The notes under the pieces: model-generated
Told to the model about the DNA's origin: nothing
The model's database searches: none
What the model saw: the letters and a program-made list of their open reading frames with translations, nothing else
Program-made: the position numbers and the translations under genes
Part shown: in pieces, positions 35,769 through 44,948 of the stretch
Layout: every line of letters begins with the position of its first letter
How positions within the stretch are numbered: position 1 is the stretch's first letter
Assembly: GCF_004295485.1 (NCBI RefSeq)
Contig: NZ_CP036164.1
Span: 3,481,255 to 3,545,254 of the forward strand
From: Janibacter limosus
GTDB lineage: Bacteria; Actinomycetota; Actinomycetes; Actinomycetales; Dermatophilaceae
DNA length: 64,000 bases
Direction: 5' to 3'

Positions 35769-36197
35769 ATGAGCGAGCAGATCGACCTGTCCGACCACGG
35801 ACCCGCCCCCTATGTCGTCGACATCGAGTCGGCCACGCTGCAGAACAGCAACTACCGCTCCACGCTGTGGACCGGCAAGAACCTGCAGCTGACCGTCATG
35901 GCGATCGCCCCCGGCGACGACATCGGCCTCGAGGTCCACGAGGACCACGACCAGTTCCTGCGCGTCGAGGAGGGTCGCGGCCGCGCCCAGATGGGACCTG
36001 CCGAGGACGACCTGTCCTTCGACCGTGAGGTCGGGGACGACGACATCATCATGGTTCCGGCCGGGCAGTGGCACAACGTCACCAACATCGGTGACGTACC
36101 GCTCAAGGTCTACTCCCTCTACGGCCCGCCGGAGCACGTGCACGGTACGGTCCACGCGACCAAGGCCGACCAGGACGCCGACCCCAACGAGCACTGA
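35769..36197 (+). CDS. Cupin-domain protein
   Basis: A 142-residue single cupin barrel. Motif 1 is GDDIGLEVHEDHDQFLRVEEGRG (metal-binding His, Glu), motif 2 is VPAGQWHNVTNIGDVPLKVYSLY (His). The C-terminus is hydrophilic and ends in charged residues. The metal site looks complete, so it may be an enzyme or a sensor of small molecules; the reaction is unknown. A CAGGAG site precedes the ATG. A terminator hairpin follows the stop by 22 nt. Confidence 0.85.
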   Translation: MSEQIDLSDHGPAPYVVDIESATLQNSNYRSTLWTGKNLQLTVMAIAPGDDIGLEVHEDHDQFLRVEEGRGRAQMGPAEDDLSFDREVGDDDIIMVPAGQWHNVTNIGDVPLKVYSLYGPPEHVHGTVHATKADQDADPNEH

Positions 36198-36219
36198 GCT
36201 CGCGGCGGGTGAGCGATGG

Positions 36220-36257
36220 CGAAGGGTGGGACGCACGCAGGTGCGTCCCACCCTTCG
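36220..36257. terminator. Perfect 17-bp stem hairpin
   Basis: CGAAGGGTGGGACGCAC (36220-36236), loop GCAG, then its exact reverse complement (36241-36257). A strong GC-rich terminator of the cupin transcript without a T-run. CGAAGGG/CCCTTCG form the outer ends. Confidence 0.8.
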
Positions 36258-36302
36258 GCCGTCTGCTGGCCCACTAGATGACTCGTGAGTAACCTCGCCT
36301 CC

Positions 36303-37112
36303 ATGACGAGCACCATCGAGTACACGCACCTGGCGGGTGACGGCGAGCCGGTCGTCCTCGTCCACGGCATCGGTCACCGACGCGAGGCGTGGGGCGAGGT
36401 GCCGCAGCTGCTCAACGCGCGCGGCCACGACGTCTACGTCGTCGACCTGCCCGGTCACGGCGCCTCCCCGGTCCCGGCGAAGCCGTACGGGTACTCGATG
36501 GGCAGCCACGCCGAGCAGTTCGAGCGGCTCTTCGGCGAGCTCGGCATCGAGCGGCCCCACGTCGTCGGCAACTCGCTCGGTGGCGCGATGGTCCTCGAGA
36601 TGGCCCACCGCGGCATCGTGCGCAGTGCGACCGCGCTCTCCCCGGCTGGCTTCTTCCCCGTGCTCCACCTGCCCAATGTCGCGGCGAACCTGCTCTTCAT
36701 GAAGGGCGGCAGCCACCTGCCAGAGGCGCTGCACCGCAAGCTCAACGGGTTCGAGTGGTTCAGGAAGCTCGCCTTCCGCTCGCTCTACACGCACCCGGAG
36801 AAGGTCTCCGTGGAGGACGCCGTGGGCGACACGCTCAACCTGCGCCGGGCCAAGGGCTTCTGGCCGCACTTCTTCGGCGCGACCTTCCTGCGCACGACCA
36901 AGCACGTCATCGTGCCGACGACGATCGGTTGGGGTGACACCGACCGGCTGCTCCTGCCCTCAGAGGCCAAGGTCGCGCGCGAGCGGTTGCCCGAGGCGAC
37001 GCATGTCTCGCTCCCGGACTGCGGGCACTGCCCGCAGATCGACCATCCCGAGCTCGTCGTCGACCTCGTCGTCGCGACCATGGAGCGGGCCGCGGACGCG
37101 ACGGCCGTCTGA
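36303..37112 (+). CDS. Alpha/beta hydrolase
   Basis: A 269-residue alpha/beta-hydrolase. The oxyanion region is LVHGIGHRREAW, the nucleophile elbow GNSLGGA (Ser), and the C-terminal catalytic His lies in LPDCGHCPQIDHPE with an Asp in GDTDRLLLP. Family members are esterases, lipases or C-C hydrolases; the substrate is unknown. TAACCT (36290-36295) lies 7 nt before the ATG at 36303, supporting this leaderless start over the GTG at 36285. Its stop faces the copper oxidase gene only 5 nt away. Confidence 0.85.
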   Translation: MTSTIEYTHLAGDGEPVVLVHGIGHRREAWGEVPQLLNARGHDVYVVDLPGHGASPVPAKPYGYSMGSHAEQFERLFGELGIERPHVVGNSLGGAMVLEMAHRGIVRSATALSPAGFFPVLHLPNVAANLLFMKGGSHLPEALHRKLNGFEWFRKLAFRSLYTHPEKVSVEDAVGDTLNLRRAKGFWPHFFGATFLRTTKHVIVPTTIGWGDTDRLLLPSEAKVARERLPEATHVSLPDCGHCPQIDHPELVVDLVVATMERAADATAV

Positions 37113-37117
37113 GGCCG

Positions 37118-39763
37118 TCAGCGCACCCGCACGATGCCGTGGGCGCCCTTCTCCCCCTGCGTCATCACGTGGTTGACGAAGGGGTAGTGGCCGGCCTGCG
37201 GGAAGGTCAGCTCGACGAACCCGCCCTGCGCGGGCAGCAACCCGAGGGCCTGCGACCCGGCTGTCGGCCCACCGACCTCGTCGGGCCCGCCGATCCGGTA
37301 GGCGCCCTCCTGCCAGACGGTGTCGAACTGCCCACCGACGACGTGGAAGGACAGCGGTCCGTCGGGCCCGGCGTCGAGCACCCAGAAGCGCACTCGCTCA
37401 CCCACCCGTGCGGTGAGCTGGTCGGCGTCGTACTGGAAGGCGCGGCCGTTGAAGGCCGTCGCGGGCGGCTCGCCACTCGCGTCCTCACCCGCGTAGAGCT
37501 CTGACGCGGTGAGGACGTAGGAGCGGTCGACCTGCGGCAGGCCGGGCGGCTCGATGACGACGGCGCCGAACGTGCCCTGGGCGATGTGGGTCGACATCGG
37601 CATCGTCGAGCAGTGGTACATCCAGATGCCCGCGCGCTCGGCGGTGAAGGTGTAGGTCAGTCGTGTGCCCGGAGCAATGGTGCGCATGGGCTTGTCGGGA
37701 GCCAGGGAGCCCGCGTGGAAGTCGATCGAGTGCCCGATCGTGCCGTCGTTGACCAGGGTGATGACGAAGCGGTCACCGACGCGGCCGTGCAGCGTGGGGC
37801 CGGGGGCGGTGCCGCCGAAGGTCCAGCGGGTACGGGTGACTCCCGGCGCCACCTCGACCTCGATCTCCTGGACCCGGAGCGTCACGCGATGGGTCCGCTT
37901 GTCGGACAGCGGTGTGAGAGAGGCGTCGTCGGCCTCGAAGCCCTCCGGCCAGGTGGCCCCGGGCTGCAGGGCGAAGGGGGGACTCCCCGCCTCGTCGTGC
38001 CCGGCCGCGTGCTCGGACCCGTGCGCCGGTGCTTGCGCTGGTGCGCCGGTGACGACGATGTCGAAGGTCATCCCCATCGCCCGGTGCCCGGCAACCGTGC
38101 ACCACCCCTGTCGGTCGGCGCCGACGATGCCGACGTCGAGGGTGGCGGACTCTCCCTTCGTCAGGCGTGGGGTCTCCATGTCGTCGTCGAGGTGGAGGTC
38201 GTGCACGGTGCTGCCGTCGGTGTTGGTGAGGGTGATGACCAGCCGGTCGCCGGCGGGGACCTCGACGCGGGACGGGCTGAAGGTCATGTCCGCCTTCGCT
38301 TGGACGGCGACCTCGGTCGTGTGCCCCGTCGGAGCGACAGTCGTTGCGGGAGAGACGCCCCCGCTCCCACCGTCGAGGACCGGCTGGAGGGCCGGGCCGG
38401 TCGCGAGGGCGAGCGCCACGAGCGTCACGCCGGCCATGAGCTGGGTCCGGGGGAAGGGCGGATCGAGGACCCGGGCGGCCTCGGCACGGCCCTGCTCCAG
38501 GCCGGCCCGACGCTCCTCTGGGGTGGCCAGGACGGCCTCCTTGCGGACGGCGACGACCCGCTTGATGGTGCTCAGCAGGATCGGGACGAAGGCGGCCAGG
38601 CCCACGAGCACGAGCGCGGCGAGGACCACGCGCGTGCCGGAGGGCACCGGGAGGAGGGCCAGGGCGAAGGGCACGTTGATGATGACGATGCGGGTCATGC
38701 CGAGCCGGTCGAAGCCCTCGATGCCGGCCCGGACCACGCGCGGCCCGCCGCCGATCACCGCCGGGACGAGGTGGCTCAGCGCCCCGGTGAGCACCTGCAA
38801 CCCGAAGCCGATGACGAGCACGGCCGCGACCCGGCCGTACCCGGAGGTCGCGTCCGCGAGGTCCTCGGCCGTGGCCACGCGCCAGCCGACCATGCCGATG
38901 CCGACGAGGAACCATGCCGCTCCGGCCATGACGGACCACGATGCGAAGTGGCGTGGTGGCTTCTGCCGGGCCGGCGCGACGAGCGAGCGGGCGGTCCACA
39001 GCAGTGAGACGAGGTAGCCGGTGATGCCGGCGAGGACCAGCCAGCGCCACCCGAGCAGGGCGCCGGTGCAGGCCAGGCCCAGGCCGCCGACGAGCCCGGG
39101 CAGCGACTGGCGGGCGCGGCGCTCGGCAGCGTCGTCCATCCGGGCGCGCAGGATCGTCGGCCACAGCGTGATGAGGGTGCCGGTCACGGTGATGCCGACC
39201 CAGCCGAGCACGTTGACCAGCGAGTGGGCCAGGACCAGCCGGGCATGCATGTCGTCGCCCTGGCCGCGGGCGAGGAGCACGCCGAGGGTCGCCCCGACGG
39301 GGAGGAAGGCGGCCGAGGCGAGGTAGTGGTGGACGACGATGCGGAAGCGTCCGGGCAGGGCCCCGCGCAGTCGGCGCACGAGCTGCCACGCGTGCCAGGC
39401 CACGGCGACGACGATGGCCGCGGCCCCCGCGAGGGTCAGCCACCACCAGGTCGTCGGCACGCCGACGAGCACGGCGAGGATTCCGACGTGGAGCAGGACG
39501 AGGCGGCGGTTCTGCGTCGCGCGCACGTCGATGTCGGGGTGGTTCTTCAGCAGGGTCGTCGCGAAGTGCGTGCTCCACACCATGATCGAGTGGGTGAGGC
39601 CGCCGAGGGCGACCAGGTGCACCATCAGCCAGGTCGCGTCAGGGACGAAGGGGTGGACCAGCGCTGTGAGCGCGGCGGCCATCAGCCACAGCACGCCGGG
39701 ACGGTCGCGCATCGCCCAGACCCCGCCCGGACCTCGGGGTGGGGTGGCCGGTCGGCCGGTCAC
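37118..39763 (-). CDS. Membrane-fused NirK-like copper nitrite reductase
   Basis: An 881-residue fusion. Residues about 20-430 form roughly eleven transmembrane helices with several conserved His (HLVALGGLTHSI, VVHHYLASAAFLP, LAHSLVNVLGW). Residues about 470-575 are a cupredoxin with H521, C555, H560 and Met near 563-565. Residues about 600-881 are a two-cupredoxin NirK-type unit: H678, D681, H683, H717, C718, H726, H807 and H865 match type 1, type 2 and catalytic residues. Position 731, where NirK has the axial Met, is Thr. It should reduce nitrite to NO outside the membrane. The GTG start overlaps the hemerythrin stop (GTGA). Confidence 0.85.
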   Translation of the reverse strand: MTGRPATPPRGPGGVWAMRDRPGVLWLMAAALTALVHPFVPDATWLMVHLVALGGLTHSIMVWSTHFATTLLKNHPDIDVRATQNRRLVLLHVGILAVLVGVPTTWWWLTLAGAAAIVVAVAWHAWQLVRRLRGALPGRFRIVVHHYLASAAFLPVGATLGVLLARGQGDDMHARLVLAHSLVNVLGWVGITVTGTLITLWPTILRARMDDAAERRARQSLPGLVGGLGLACTGALLGWRWLVLAGITGYLVSLLWTARSLVAPARQKPPRHFASWSVMAGAAWFLVGIGMVGWRVATAEDLADATSGYGRVAAVLVIGFGLQVLTGALSHLVPAVIGGGPRVVRAGIEGFDRLGMTRIVIINVPFALALLPVPSGTRVVLAALVLVGLAAFVPILLSTIKRVVAVRKEAVLATPEERRAGLEQGRAEAARVLDPPFPRTQLMAGVTLVALALATGPALQPVLDGGSGGVSPATTVAPTGHTTEVAVQAKADMTFSPSRVEVPAGDRLVITLTNTDGSTVHDLHLDDDMETPRLTKGESATLDVGIVGADRQGWCTVAGHRAMGMTFDIVVTGAPAQAPAHGSEHAAGHDEAGSPPFALQPGATWPEGFEADDASLTPLSDKRTHRVTLRVQEIEVEVAPGVTRTRWTFGGTAPGPTLHGRVGDRFVITLVNDGTIGHSIDFHAGSLAPDKPMRTIAPGTRLTYTFTAERAGIWMYHCSTMPMSTHIAQGTFGAVVIEPPGLPQVDRSYVLTASELYAGEDASGEPPATAFNGRAFQYDADQLTARVGERVRFWVLDAGPDGPLSFHVVGGQFDTVWQEGAYRIGGPDEVGGPTAGSQALGLLPAQGGFVELTFPQAGHYPFVNHVMTQGEKGAHGIVRVR

Positions 39764-40230
39764 AGTGCAGCTGGTGGTGGGGCGGAGGTGGCGGGGACGG
39801 CGGCAGCGGTGAGGGCGTCGACCTCGTCCCAGTCGTCGCCGCGCAGAGTCGTGAGCGAGGCCGGGAAGAGGCCGTCCTCCTCGCGCTCGATGTGCGAGCG
39901 CAGGTCCGCGTAGAACCGGTCGGCGAGGTCGAGCTTGCCCGCCCGCAGCCGGGCCAGCAGCTCGTCGAGGGTGGCGTGCTCCCTGCACAGGGAGTCGATG
40001 TACGGGATGAAGTCCTCGTCCCGCCGCAGGACGGTGAAGAGCCCTGCCTCCTCCGCGTCGGTGTGCGGCGCCAGCAGCGTGGCCACCTCGTCGACGAGCT
40101 CGACGACCTCGTCGGTGGCGCCGACCGCTGCCGCGCGCCGCAGCAGGCCGGTCGCGTTGATCAGCTCCTCGTGCTCAGCGGTGAAGCGGCCGATCATGTC
40201 GATCGACCGGCACCCGCAGTAGGAGCACAT
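39760..40230 (-). CDS. Hemerythrin-domain protein
   Basis: A 156-residue four-helix diiron protein. The N-terminus MCSYCGC adds three Cys that could bind another metal or sense redox. The hemerythrin ligands follow: HEELINATG, HTDAEEAGLF (HxxxE), REHATLDELL and HIEREEDGLFP. Such proteins bind O2 or NO, or protect iron centres. It lies between DUF2249 and the NirK-like gene, overlapping the latter (GTGA), which points to NO handling or repair during nitrite reduction. Translation starts only 3 nt after the DUF2249 stop. Confidence 0.9.
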   Translation of the reverse strand: MCSYCGCRSIDMIGRFTAEHEELINATGLLRRAAAVGATDEVVELVDEVATLLAPHTDAEEAGLFTVLRRDEDFIPYIDSLCREHATLDELLARLRAGKLDLADRFYADLRSHIEREEDGLFPASLTTLRGDDWDEVDALTAAAVPATSAPPPAAL

Positions 40231-40233
40231 CGC

Positions 40234-40491
40234 TCAGGCTGCGCGGGTCAGGCGCAGGGTCCAGGCCTCGGGACCCTCGACGAGGTACTCGACCGACCAG
40301 ACGCCCGGCTCGAGGCCCTCGACCTGGCGCAGCAGGGGCTGCGGGTCGTGCGGCGCGACGAGGTCGAGCGAGCGGCCCGGGCGGATGGCCGAGAGGGCTC
40401 CGATGACGGTCGCGTGCCGGATGGAGCGCGGGATCGGGCGCACGTCGAGGGCGGGGATCTCCTCGGCCATCTGGAGGTTGGTCTCAGTCAT
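40234..40491 (-). CDS. DUF2249-domain protein
   Basis: An 85-residue TusA-like small protein. It begins with a short leader and then LDVRPIPRSIRHATVIGALSAIRPGRSLDLVAPHDPQPLLRQVEG, the DUF2249 pattern of a beta-alpha-beta fold with HDPxPL. The Cys seen in true TusA sulfur carriers is absent. DUF2249 proteins recur next to hemerythrins and nitrogen-oxide genes, as here, but their biochemistry is not known. It is the first gene of the three-gene operon and faces the Fe-S-type regulator. Confidence 0.82.
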   Translation of the reverse strand: MTETNLQMAEEIPALDVRPIPRSIRHATVIGALSAIRPGRSLDLVAPHDPQPLLRQVEGLEPGVWSVEYLVEGPEAWTLRLTRAA

Positions 40492-40543
40492 GGTGGAGAT
40501 CCCTTCGAGGAGCGCGTGGCGGGTCGTGTTGCCCGGTGACCAT

Positions 40544-40558
40544 CAATTTACTACATTG
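40544..40558. promoter_or_regulatory. AT-rich dyad, likely operator of the nir module
   Basis: CAATTTACTACATTG is a partial palindrome (CAAT/ATTG with matched TA steps) in a very GC-rich neighbourhood. It overlaps the TACATT -10 of the regulator (40552-40557, 7 nt before its GTG) and lies where the opposite promoter should be, so one bound regulator could control both directions. Confidence 0.5.
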
Positions 40559-40564
40559 TGAGCC

Positions 40565-41224
40565 GTGAAAAATAATCCCCTCGGCCCGCGTCCCGCCCCC
40601 GAGGCGGACCCGGATGATCTCGGTGCCGCCGGGCTCGTCCTGGCCGCCATCCGTGGGGCGGCGCACCCCCTGCGGGTCGGTGAGATCGCGCGGACCGTCG
40701 GCTCGCACGACAACACCGTGCGCGGGCATCTGGCGACCCTCATCGATCTCGGTCTGGTCGAGTCCGAGACGGCCCCGGTGCAGGGCCGTGGGCGCCCCGC
40801 GGTGCTCTACTCGGCTGGGCCCCGACCAGGCGTGCGCATCGACGAGTACCGCTCCCTCGCAGGGACCTTCGCCGCAGATCTGGTCACGCAGGGGAGCGGC
40901 CCGCAGGTGCGCGAGCGGGCCCGTCGGATCGGCCGGACCTGGGGCGAGAGCCTGACCCCACCGCCGGCGAAGGGAGCCGCCCCGCCGGATCTCGACGGCG
41001 TCCTGGCCGAGCTCGGGTTCGGGCCGCAGCGCGACGCGGACGTGGTCCGCCTGACCACCTGCCCCCTGCTCGACCTGGCGGTCGCCAACCCCGACGTCAT
41101 CTGCCAGGTCCACCTGGGTCTCGTCGACGGGATCATCGACCGGGGCGAGGGTGACGCGGAGGCCGAGCTCACCCCCTTCGCCGAGCCCGGTGCGTGCCTG
41201 CTGCGGGTGCCGCGACCCGCGTAG
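40565..41224 (+). CDS. HTH regulator with putative Fe-S Cys motif
   Basis: A 219-residue regulator. The winged-helix N-terminal region reads VLAAIRGAAHPLRVGEIARTVGSHDNTVRGHLATLIDLGLVESE, ending in GRGRPAVLYSAG. The C-terminal part contains CPLLDLAVANPDVICQVHLGLVDG and a further Cys near the end, a C-x13-C-x2-H arrangement like that of SufR-type Fe-S sensors. It is divergent from the DUF2249-hemerythrin-NirK operon and probably senses NO or redox state there. The GTG start lies 7 nt after TACATT. Confidence 0.75.
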   Translation: MKNNPLGPRPAPEADPDDLGAAGLVLAAIRGAAHPLRVGEIARTVGSHDNTVRGHLATLIDLGLVESETAPVQGRGRPAVLYSAGPRPGVRIDEYRSLAGTFAADLVTQGSGPQVRERARRIGRTWGESLTPPPAKGAAPPDLDGVLAELGFGPQRDADVVRLTTCPLLDLAVANPDVICQVHLGLVDGIIDRGEGDAEAELTPFAEPGACLLRVPRPA

Positions 41225-41303
41225 CCCTGGGGCCGGCGCGTCGGTGTCACAAGTGGCGTAGGTTACTGACGAGGAAACAAGCCACCGTGATGGAAGGTCA
41301 TCG

Positions 41304-42919
41304 ATGACTGCCGCGCCCGAAGGACACGCCCCCGAGGACATCGCCCGCACCGAGCTGCCGGGGCGGGTCGACGTGCTCGTCGTCGGCGCCGGCCTGTCGG
41401 GCATCGGGGCCGCCCACCGCATCCGCGAGGTCAATCCCGGCATCGAGCTGGCGATCCTCGAGGCGCGGGCGGCGACCGGGGGCACCTGGGACCTCTTCCG
41501 CTACCCGGGCGTGCGCTCGGACTCCGACATGTTCACCTTGTCCTTCCCCTTCCGCCCGTGGGAGGGGCGCAAGGCGATCGCCGCGGGCGGCGACATCCTC
41601 GACTACATCCGCGCGACCGCGCACGAGTCGGGCCTCGAGGAGCTGATCCACACGGGGCACCGGGCGGTCGCGGCGAGCTGGTCGAGCGACGAGCAGGAGT
41701 GGACCGTCGAGGTCGACACCCCGACCGGGCGCCGGCAGGTGCGCGCCGGGTTCATCCACCTGGGCAGCGGCTACTACAACTACGAGCAGGCGCACGACGC
41801 GGGCTTCGAGGGGGTCGAGGACTTCCGCGGGACCGTGGTCCACCCGCAGTTCTGGCCGCAGGACCTCGACCACGCGGGCAAGCGGGTCGTCGTCATCGGC
41901 TCCGGCGCCACGGCCGTGACCGTCGTGCCTGCGATGGCCGAGACCGCCGCGCACGTGACGATGCTGCAACGCACCCCGAGCTATGTCTTCGGTCAGCCGG
42001 GCGTCGACCCCTTCGTCCAGATGCTGCGTCGCCGGCTCAGCCCCGCTGCCGTGCAGAAGGCAGCACGGGTGAAGAACCTCGGCATGCAGTACTTCCTCTA
42101 CGAGCTCTCCCGGCGGCGTCCGAAGGCGGCCAACAAGATCGCCCTGACCGAGCTGCGCAGGCACCTGCCCAAGGACGTCGTCGACGAGCACTTCACCCGC
42201 CGTACGACGTGTGGGACCAGCGCCTGTGCGCCGTGCCTGACGGTGACCTCTACAGCGTGATCCGCCGCGGGCGCGCCGAGGTCGTCACCGGGCACATCGA
42301 CCGCTTCGTGCCCGAGGGCGTGCGCCTGACCGACGGCCGGGTCGTCGAGGCCGACATCGTGGTCACCGCGACCGGCCTGCTGCTCAAGCTGCTCGGCGGC
42401 ATGACCTTCACCGTCGACGGCGAGCCGGTGGCGATGGAGCGGGCCTATGCCTACCGCGGCCTGATGCTGGCGGGCGTCCCCAATGTCGCGATGACCGTCG
42501 GCTACGTCAACGCGTCGTGGACCCTGCGCGCCGACCTCGTGAGCAGGTACGTCGCCTCGCTCATCGCCCACATGCGCGACCGCGGCCTGGGCATCGCCGT
42601 GCCCGTCGCGCCCGACGGGATGACCGCCGGCCCGATCCTCGACCTCACGGCCGGCTACGTCCAGCGCGTCGTCTCTGCCTTCCCCAAGGTGGGCGACCGG
42701 GCGCCGTGGACGATGCCGCAGAACTACGTCAAGGACAAGTTCGCCTTCGCCCGGGCCGACGTCACCACGGACATGCACTTCGTGCCGGTCGGGGCGAAGG
42801 GGGAGACCCTCCCGCAGGGTGCTGCGGCGCCCGCGGAGCTCGCCCTGCCGGGGACGTCCAGCAATGTCGACGGCTCGCCGGGCGACGTCCGTGACGAGAC
42901 CCTCGAGGTGGCCCGATGA
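41304..42919 (+). pseudogene. Flavin-containing (Baeyer-Villiger type) monooxygenase with a frameshift
   Basis: Full-length similarity to FMO/BVMO proteins but in two frames. Frame one (41304 on) has the FAD motif VVGAGLSGIGAA, the GGTWDLFRYPGVRSDSD segment and NADPH motif VIGSGATAVT. After FTRR at about 42197 it goes out of frame; the next frame continues WDQRLCAVPDGDLY, ATGLLLKLLGG and GYVNASWTLRADL to a stop at 42917. Restoring one C in the CCC run at 42196-42198 gives a 538-residue enzyme with HFTPPYDVWDQR, the expected reading. Either a recent inactivating deletion or a sequencing error. It is coupled to the next SDR gene (ATGA). Confidence 0.88.
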
Positions 42920-43767
42920 AGCGCCCCGAGCTGGTCGTCGCGGGCGGGACCGCCGTCGTCACCGGTGCCGCCGGTGGCATGGGCGAGCACATCGCCAAGG
43001 GCCTGGCCCGTAGGGGCGCCGACCTCGTCATCCTCGACCGTGATGCCGACGGGCTGGCCCGGGTCGTCGCCGACATCGGTCGGGAGACGCCGGGTGCCCG
43101 GGTGACGAGCCACGTCGTCGACCTCGCCGACCGCGCCGCCGCGGACGCGGTCATCGCGCGCATCCGTGACGCACACCCGGGCGTGACGATGCTCTTCAAC
43201 AACGCCGGTGTGGCCGTCGGTGGACGCTTCACCCAGGTGGACGCCGAGGACTTCGACTGGCTGCTCGAGATCAACCTGCTCGTGCCGATCCGCTTCACCC
43301 GGGCCCTGCTGCCGCTGATGCTGGAGAACGGCGAGGGCCAGGTGGTCAACACCTCCAGCCTCTTCGGACTCGTCGGCCCGCCAGGCCAGAGCGCCTACTG
43401 CACGAGCAAGTTCGGCCTGCGCGGGTTCAGCGAGTCGCTGCGCAGCGAGCTCGAGGAGGAGGGCAAGCCGGTCGGTGTCACCGTCGTTCACCCCGGGGGG
43501 ATCCGGACCAACATCGCGGTCAACGCGCGCGTGGCCGGCGGGGTCGACCCCGCGGAGGCGGAGCGCAACCGCAGGGCCTTCGCCAAGATGCTCAGCTTCC
43601 CCGCGGACAAGGCAGCCGAGGAGATCATCGAGGCCGCCGTCGCCCGCAGGCCCCGGCTGCTCATCGGCAACGACGCCAAGGCGCTCGACACGATGGCGCG
43701 GATCTCCCCTTCGCGCTACTGGTCGGTCATGAGCCGTGCGATGGCCCTGGCGGCAAAGCGGAAGTAG
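42916..43767 (+). CDS. Short-chain dehydrogenase/reductase
   Basis: A 283-residue classical SDR. Cofactor motif TGAAGGMGEHIA, NNAG in the fourth strand, catalytic Ser in NTSSLFG and the Y-C-T-S-K pair (SAYCTSKFG). An Asp after the second strand (VILDRDADG) favours NAD(H). It overlaps the monooxygenase gene by 4 nt; an SDR beside an FMO is a common arrangement in which an alcohol is oxidised to the ketone used by the monooxygenase. The substrate is unknown. Confidence 0.9.
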   Translation: MKRPELVVAGGTAVVTGAAGGMGEHIAKGLARRGADLVILDRDADGLARVVADIGRETPGARVTSHVVDLADRAAADAVIARIRDAHPGVTMLFNNAGVAVGGRFTQVDAEDFDWLLEINLLVPIRFTRALLPLMLENGEGQVVNTSSLFGLVGPPGQSAYCTSKFGLRGFSESLRSELEEEGKPVGVTVVHPGGIRTNIAVNARVAGGVDPAEAERNRRAFAKMLSFPADKAAEEIIEAAVARRPRLLIGNDAKALDTMARISPSRYWSVMSRAMALAAKRK

Positions 43768-43787
43768 CGGCTGCAACGATGGGGGGC

Positions 43788-44789
43788 ATGACCATGCCCC
43801 AGCAGCTCCAGGGCCGCCTGCGCCTGCCCATCATCGCCGCGCCGATGTTCCTCGGCTCCGGCCTCGACCTCGTCATCGGCACCTGCCGTGCCGGTGTCGT
43901 CGGGACCTTCCCGTCGCTCAACCTGCGCACCACCGAGGAGTTCGACGGCTGGCTGACGCAGATCGACGAGGCGCTCGCCGAGCCCGACGCGACCGGTCGC
44001 GAGGCCGCCCCGTACGGGGTCAACTTCGTCGTGCACCGGACCAACAAGCGCATCGAGGCCGATCTGGAGAAGATCGTCGAGCACAAGGTGCCGCTCGTCA
44101 TCACCAGCCTCGGTGCCGCCAAGGACGTCGTCGACGCAGTCCACTCCTACGGCGGTCTCGTCTTCCACGACGTCGTCAACGCCCCCTTCGCCGCCAAGGC
44201 CGCGCAGGCCGGTGTCGACGGGCTGATCCTCGTCTCGGCAGGGTCCGGCGGGCACTCCGGCGGGCTCAACCCCTTCGCCCTCATCGCCGAGGTGCGCAAG
44301 GTGTGGGACGGGCCGCTCATCCTCGGTGGCGCCCTCAGCACGGGCCGTGACGTCCTCGCGGCGCAGGCCGCCGGCGCGGACCTGGCCTACATGGGCACGC
44401 GGTTCCTCGCGACGGAGGAGTCGATCGTCTCCGAGGAGTACCGCCGGATGATCGTCGAGTCCGGTGCCGACGAGATCGTCTACACGCCGTCGATCAGCAC
44501 GATCCCGGCCAACTTCCTGCGCGGCAGCATCATCGGCGCCGGGCTCGACCCCGACAACCTCCCGATCCCGGAGCGCATCGACGTCTCCCACGTGACCAAC
44601 CCGCACACCGAGGAGGAGCCGCGCAGCACCTCCTCGACGATCGCGCCCAAGGCCTGGCGCGACGTGTGGAGCGCGGGCCACTCCGTCGCGGGCATCGACG
44701 AGGTCCTGCCGGTGGCCCAGCTCGTCGACCAGCTCGAGGCCGAGTACACCCAGGCGAAGGGGGAGCTGCTCGCCGTCATCGGCGGGTGA
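43788..44789 (+). CDS. Nitronate monooxygenase-like FMN protein
   Basis: A 333-residue TIM-barrel flavoprotein of the 2-nitropropane dioxygenase family. Family segments are PIIAAPMFLGSGLDLVIGTCRAGVVGTFPSLN, YGVNFVVHRTNKR, VSAGSGGHSGGLNPFALIAEVR (FMN phosphate site) and GADLAYMGTRFLAT. It may oxidise alkyl nitronates or reduce another compound; family members are diverse. It follows the SDR by 20 nt. The ATG at 43788 has a GGGGGG stretch just upstream; ATG 43779 is in frame three codons earlier. Confidence 0.85.
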   Translation: MTMPQQLQGRLRLPIIAAPMFLGSGLDLVIGTCRAGVVGTFPSLNLRTTEEFDGWLTQIDEALAEPDATGREAAPYGVNFVVHRTNKRIEADLEKIVEHKVPLVITSLGAAKDVVDAVHSYGGLVFHDVVNAPFAAKAAQAGVDGLILVSAGSGGHSGGLNPFALIAEVRKVWDGPLILGGALSTGRDVLAAQAAGADLAYMGTRFLATEESIVSEEYRRMIVESGADEIVYTPSISTIPANFLRGSIIGAGLDPDNLPIPERIDVSHVTNPHTEEEPRSTSSTIAPKAWRDVWSAGHSVAGIDEVLPVAQLVDQLEAEYTQAKGELLAVIGG

Positions 44790-44851
44790 GCCCCTTCCGC
44801 CCCAGCCCCCGCCCCCGCCACCCCCACTCCCCGGCGCTCGCCCTCGCCGGC

Positions 44852-44900
44852 GGGTGGAGGTATACGCGCGGACGAATCGTCGGCGAGCCGGCATCCACCC
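44852..44900 (+). repeat. GGGTGGAGGT-type palindromic repeat, copy 1
   Basis: A 49-bp imperfect palindrome starting GGGTGGAGGTATACGCGCGG, with core GACGAAT and ending GCATCCACCC. Related copies are at 48714-48761 and, inverted, 63299-63347. Here it lies just upstream of the aldo/keto reductase promoter. Confidence 0.75.
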
Positions 44901-44948
44901 GCGGAACGCCCCGGCCGCGGGGTTGCCCACGTCGCTAGCGTGGGGGGC

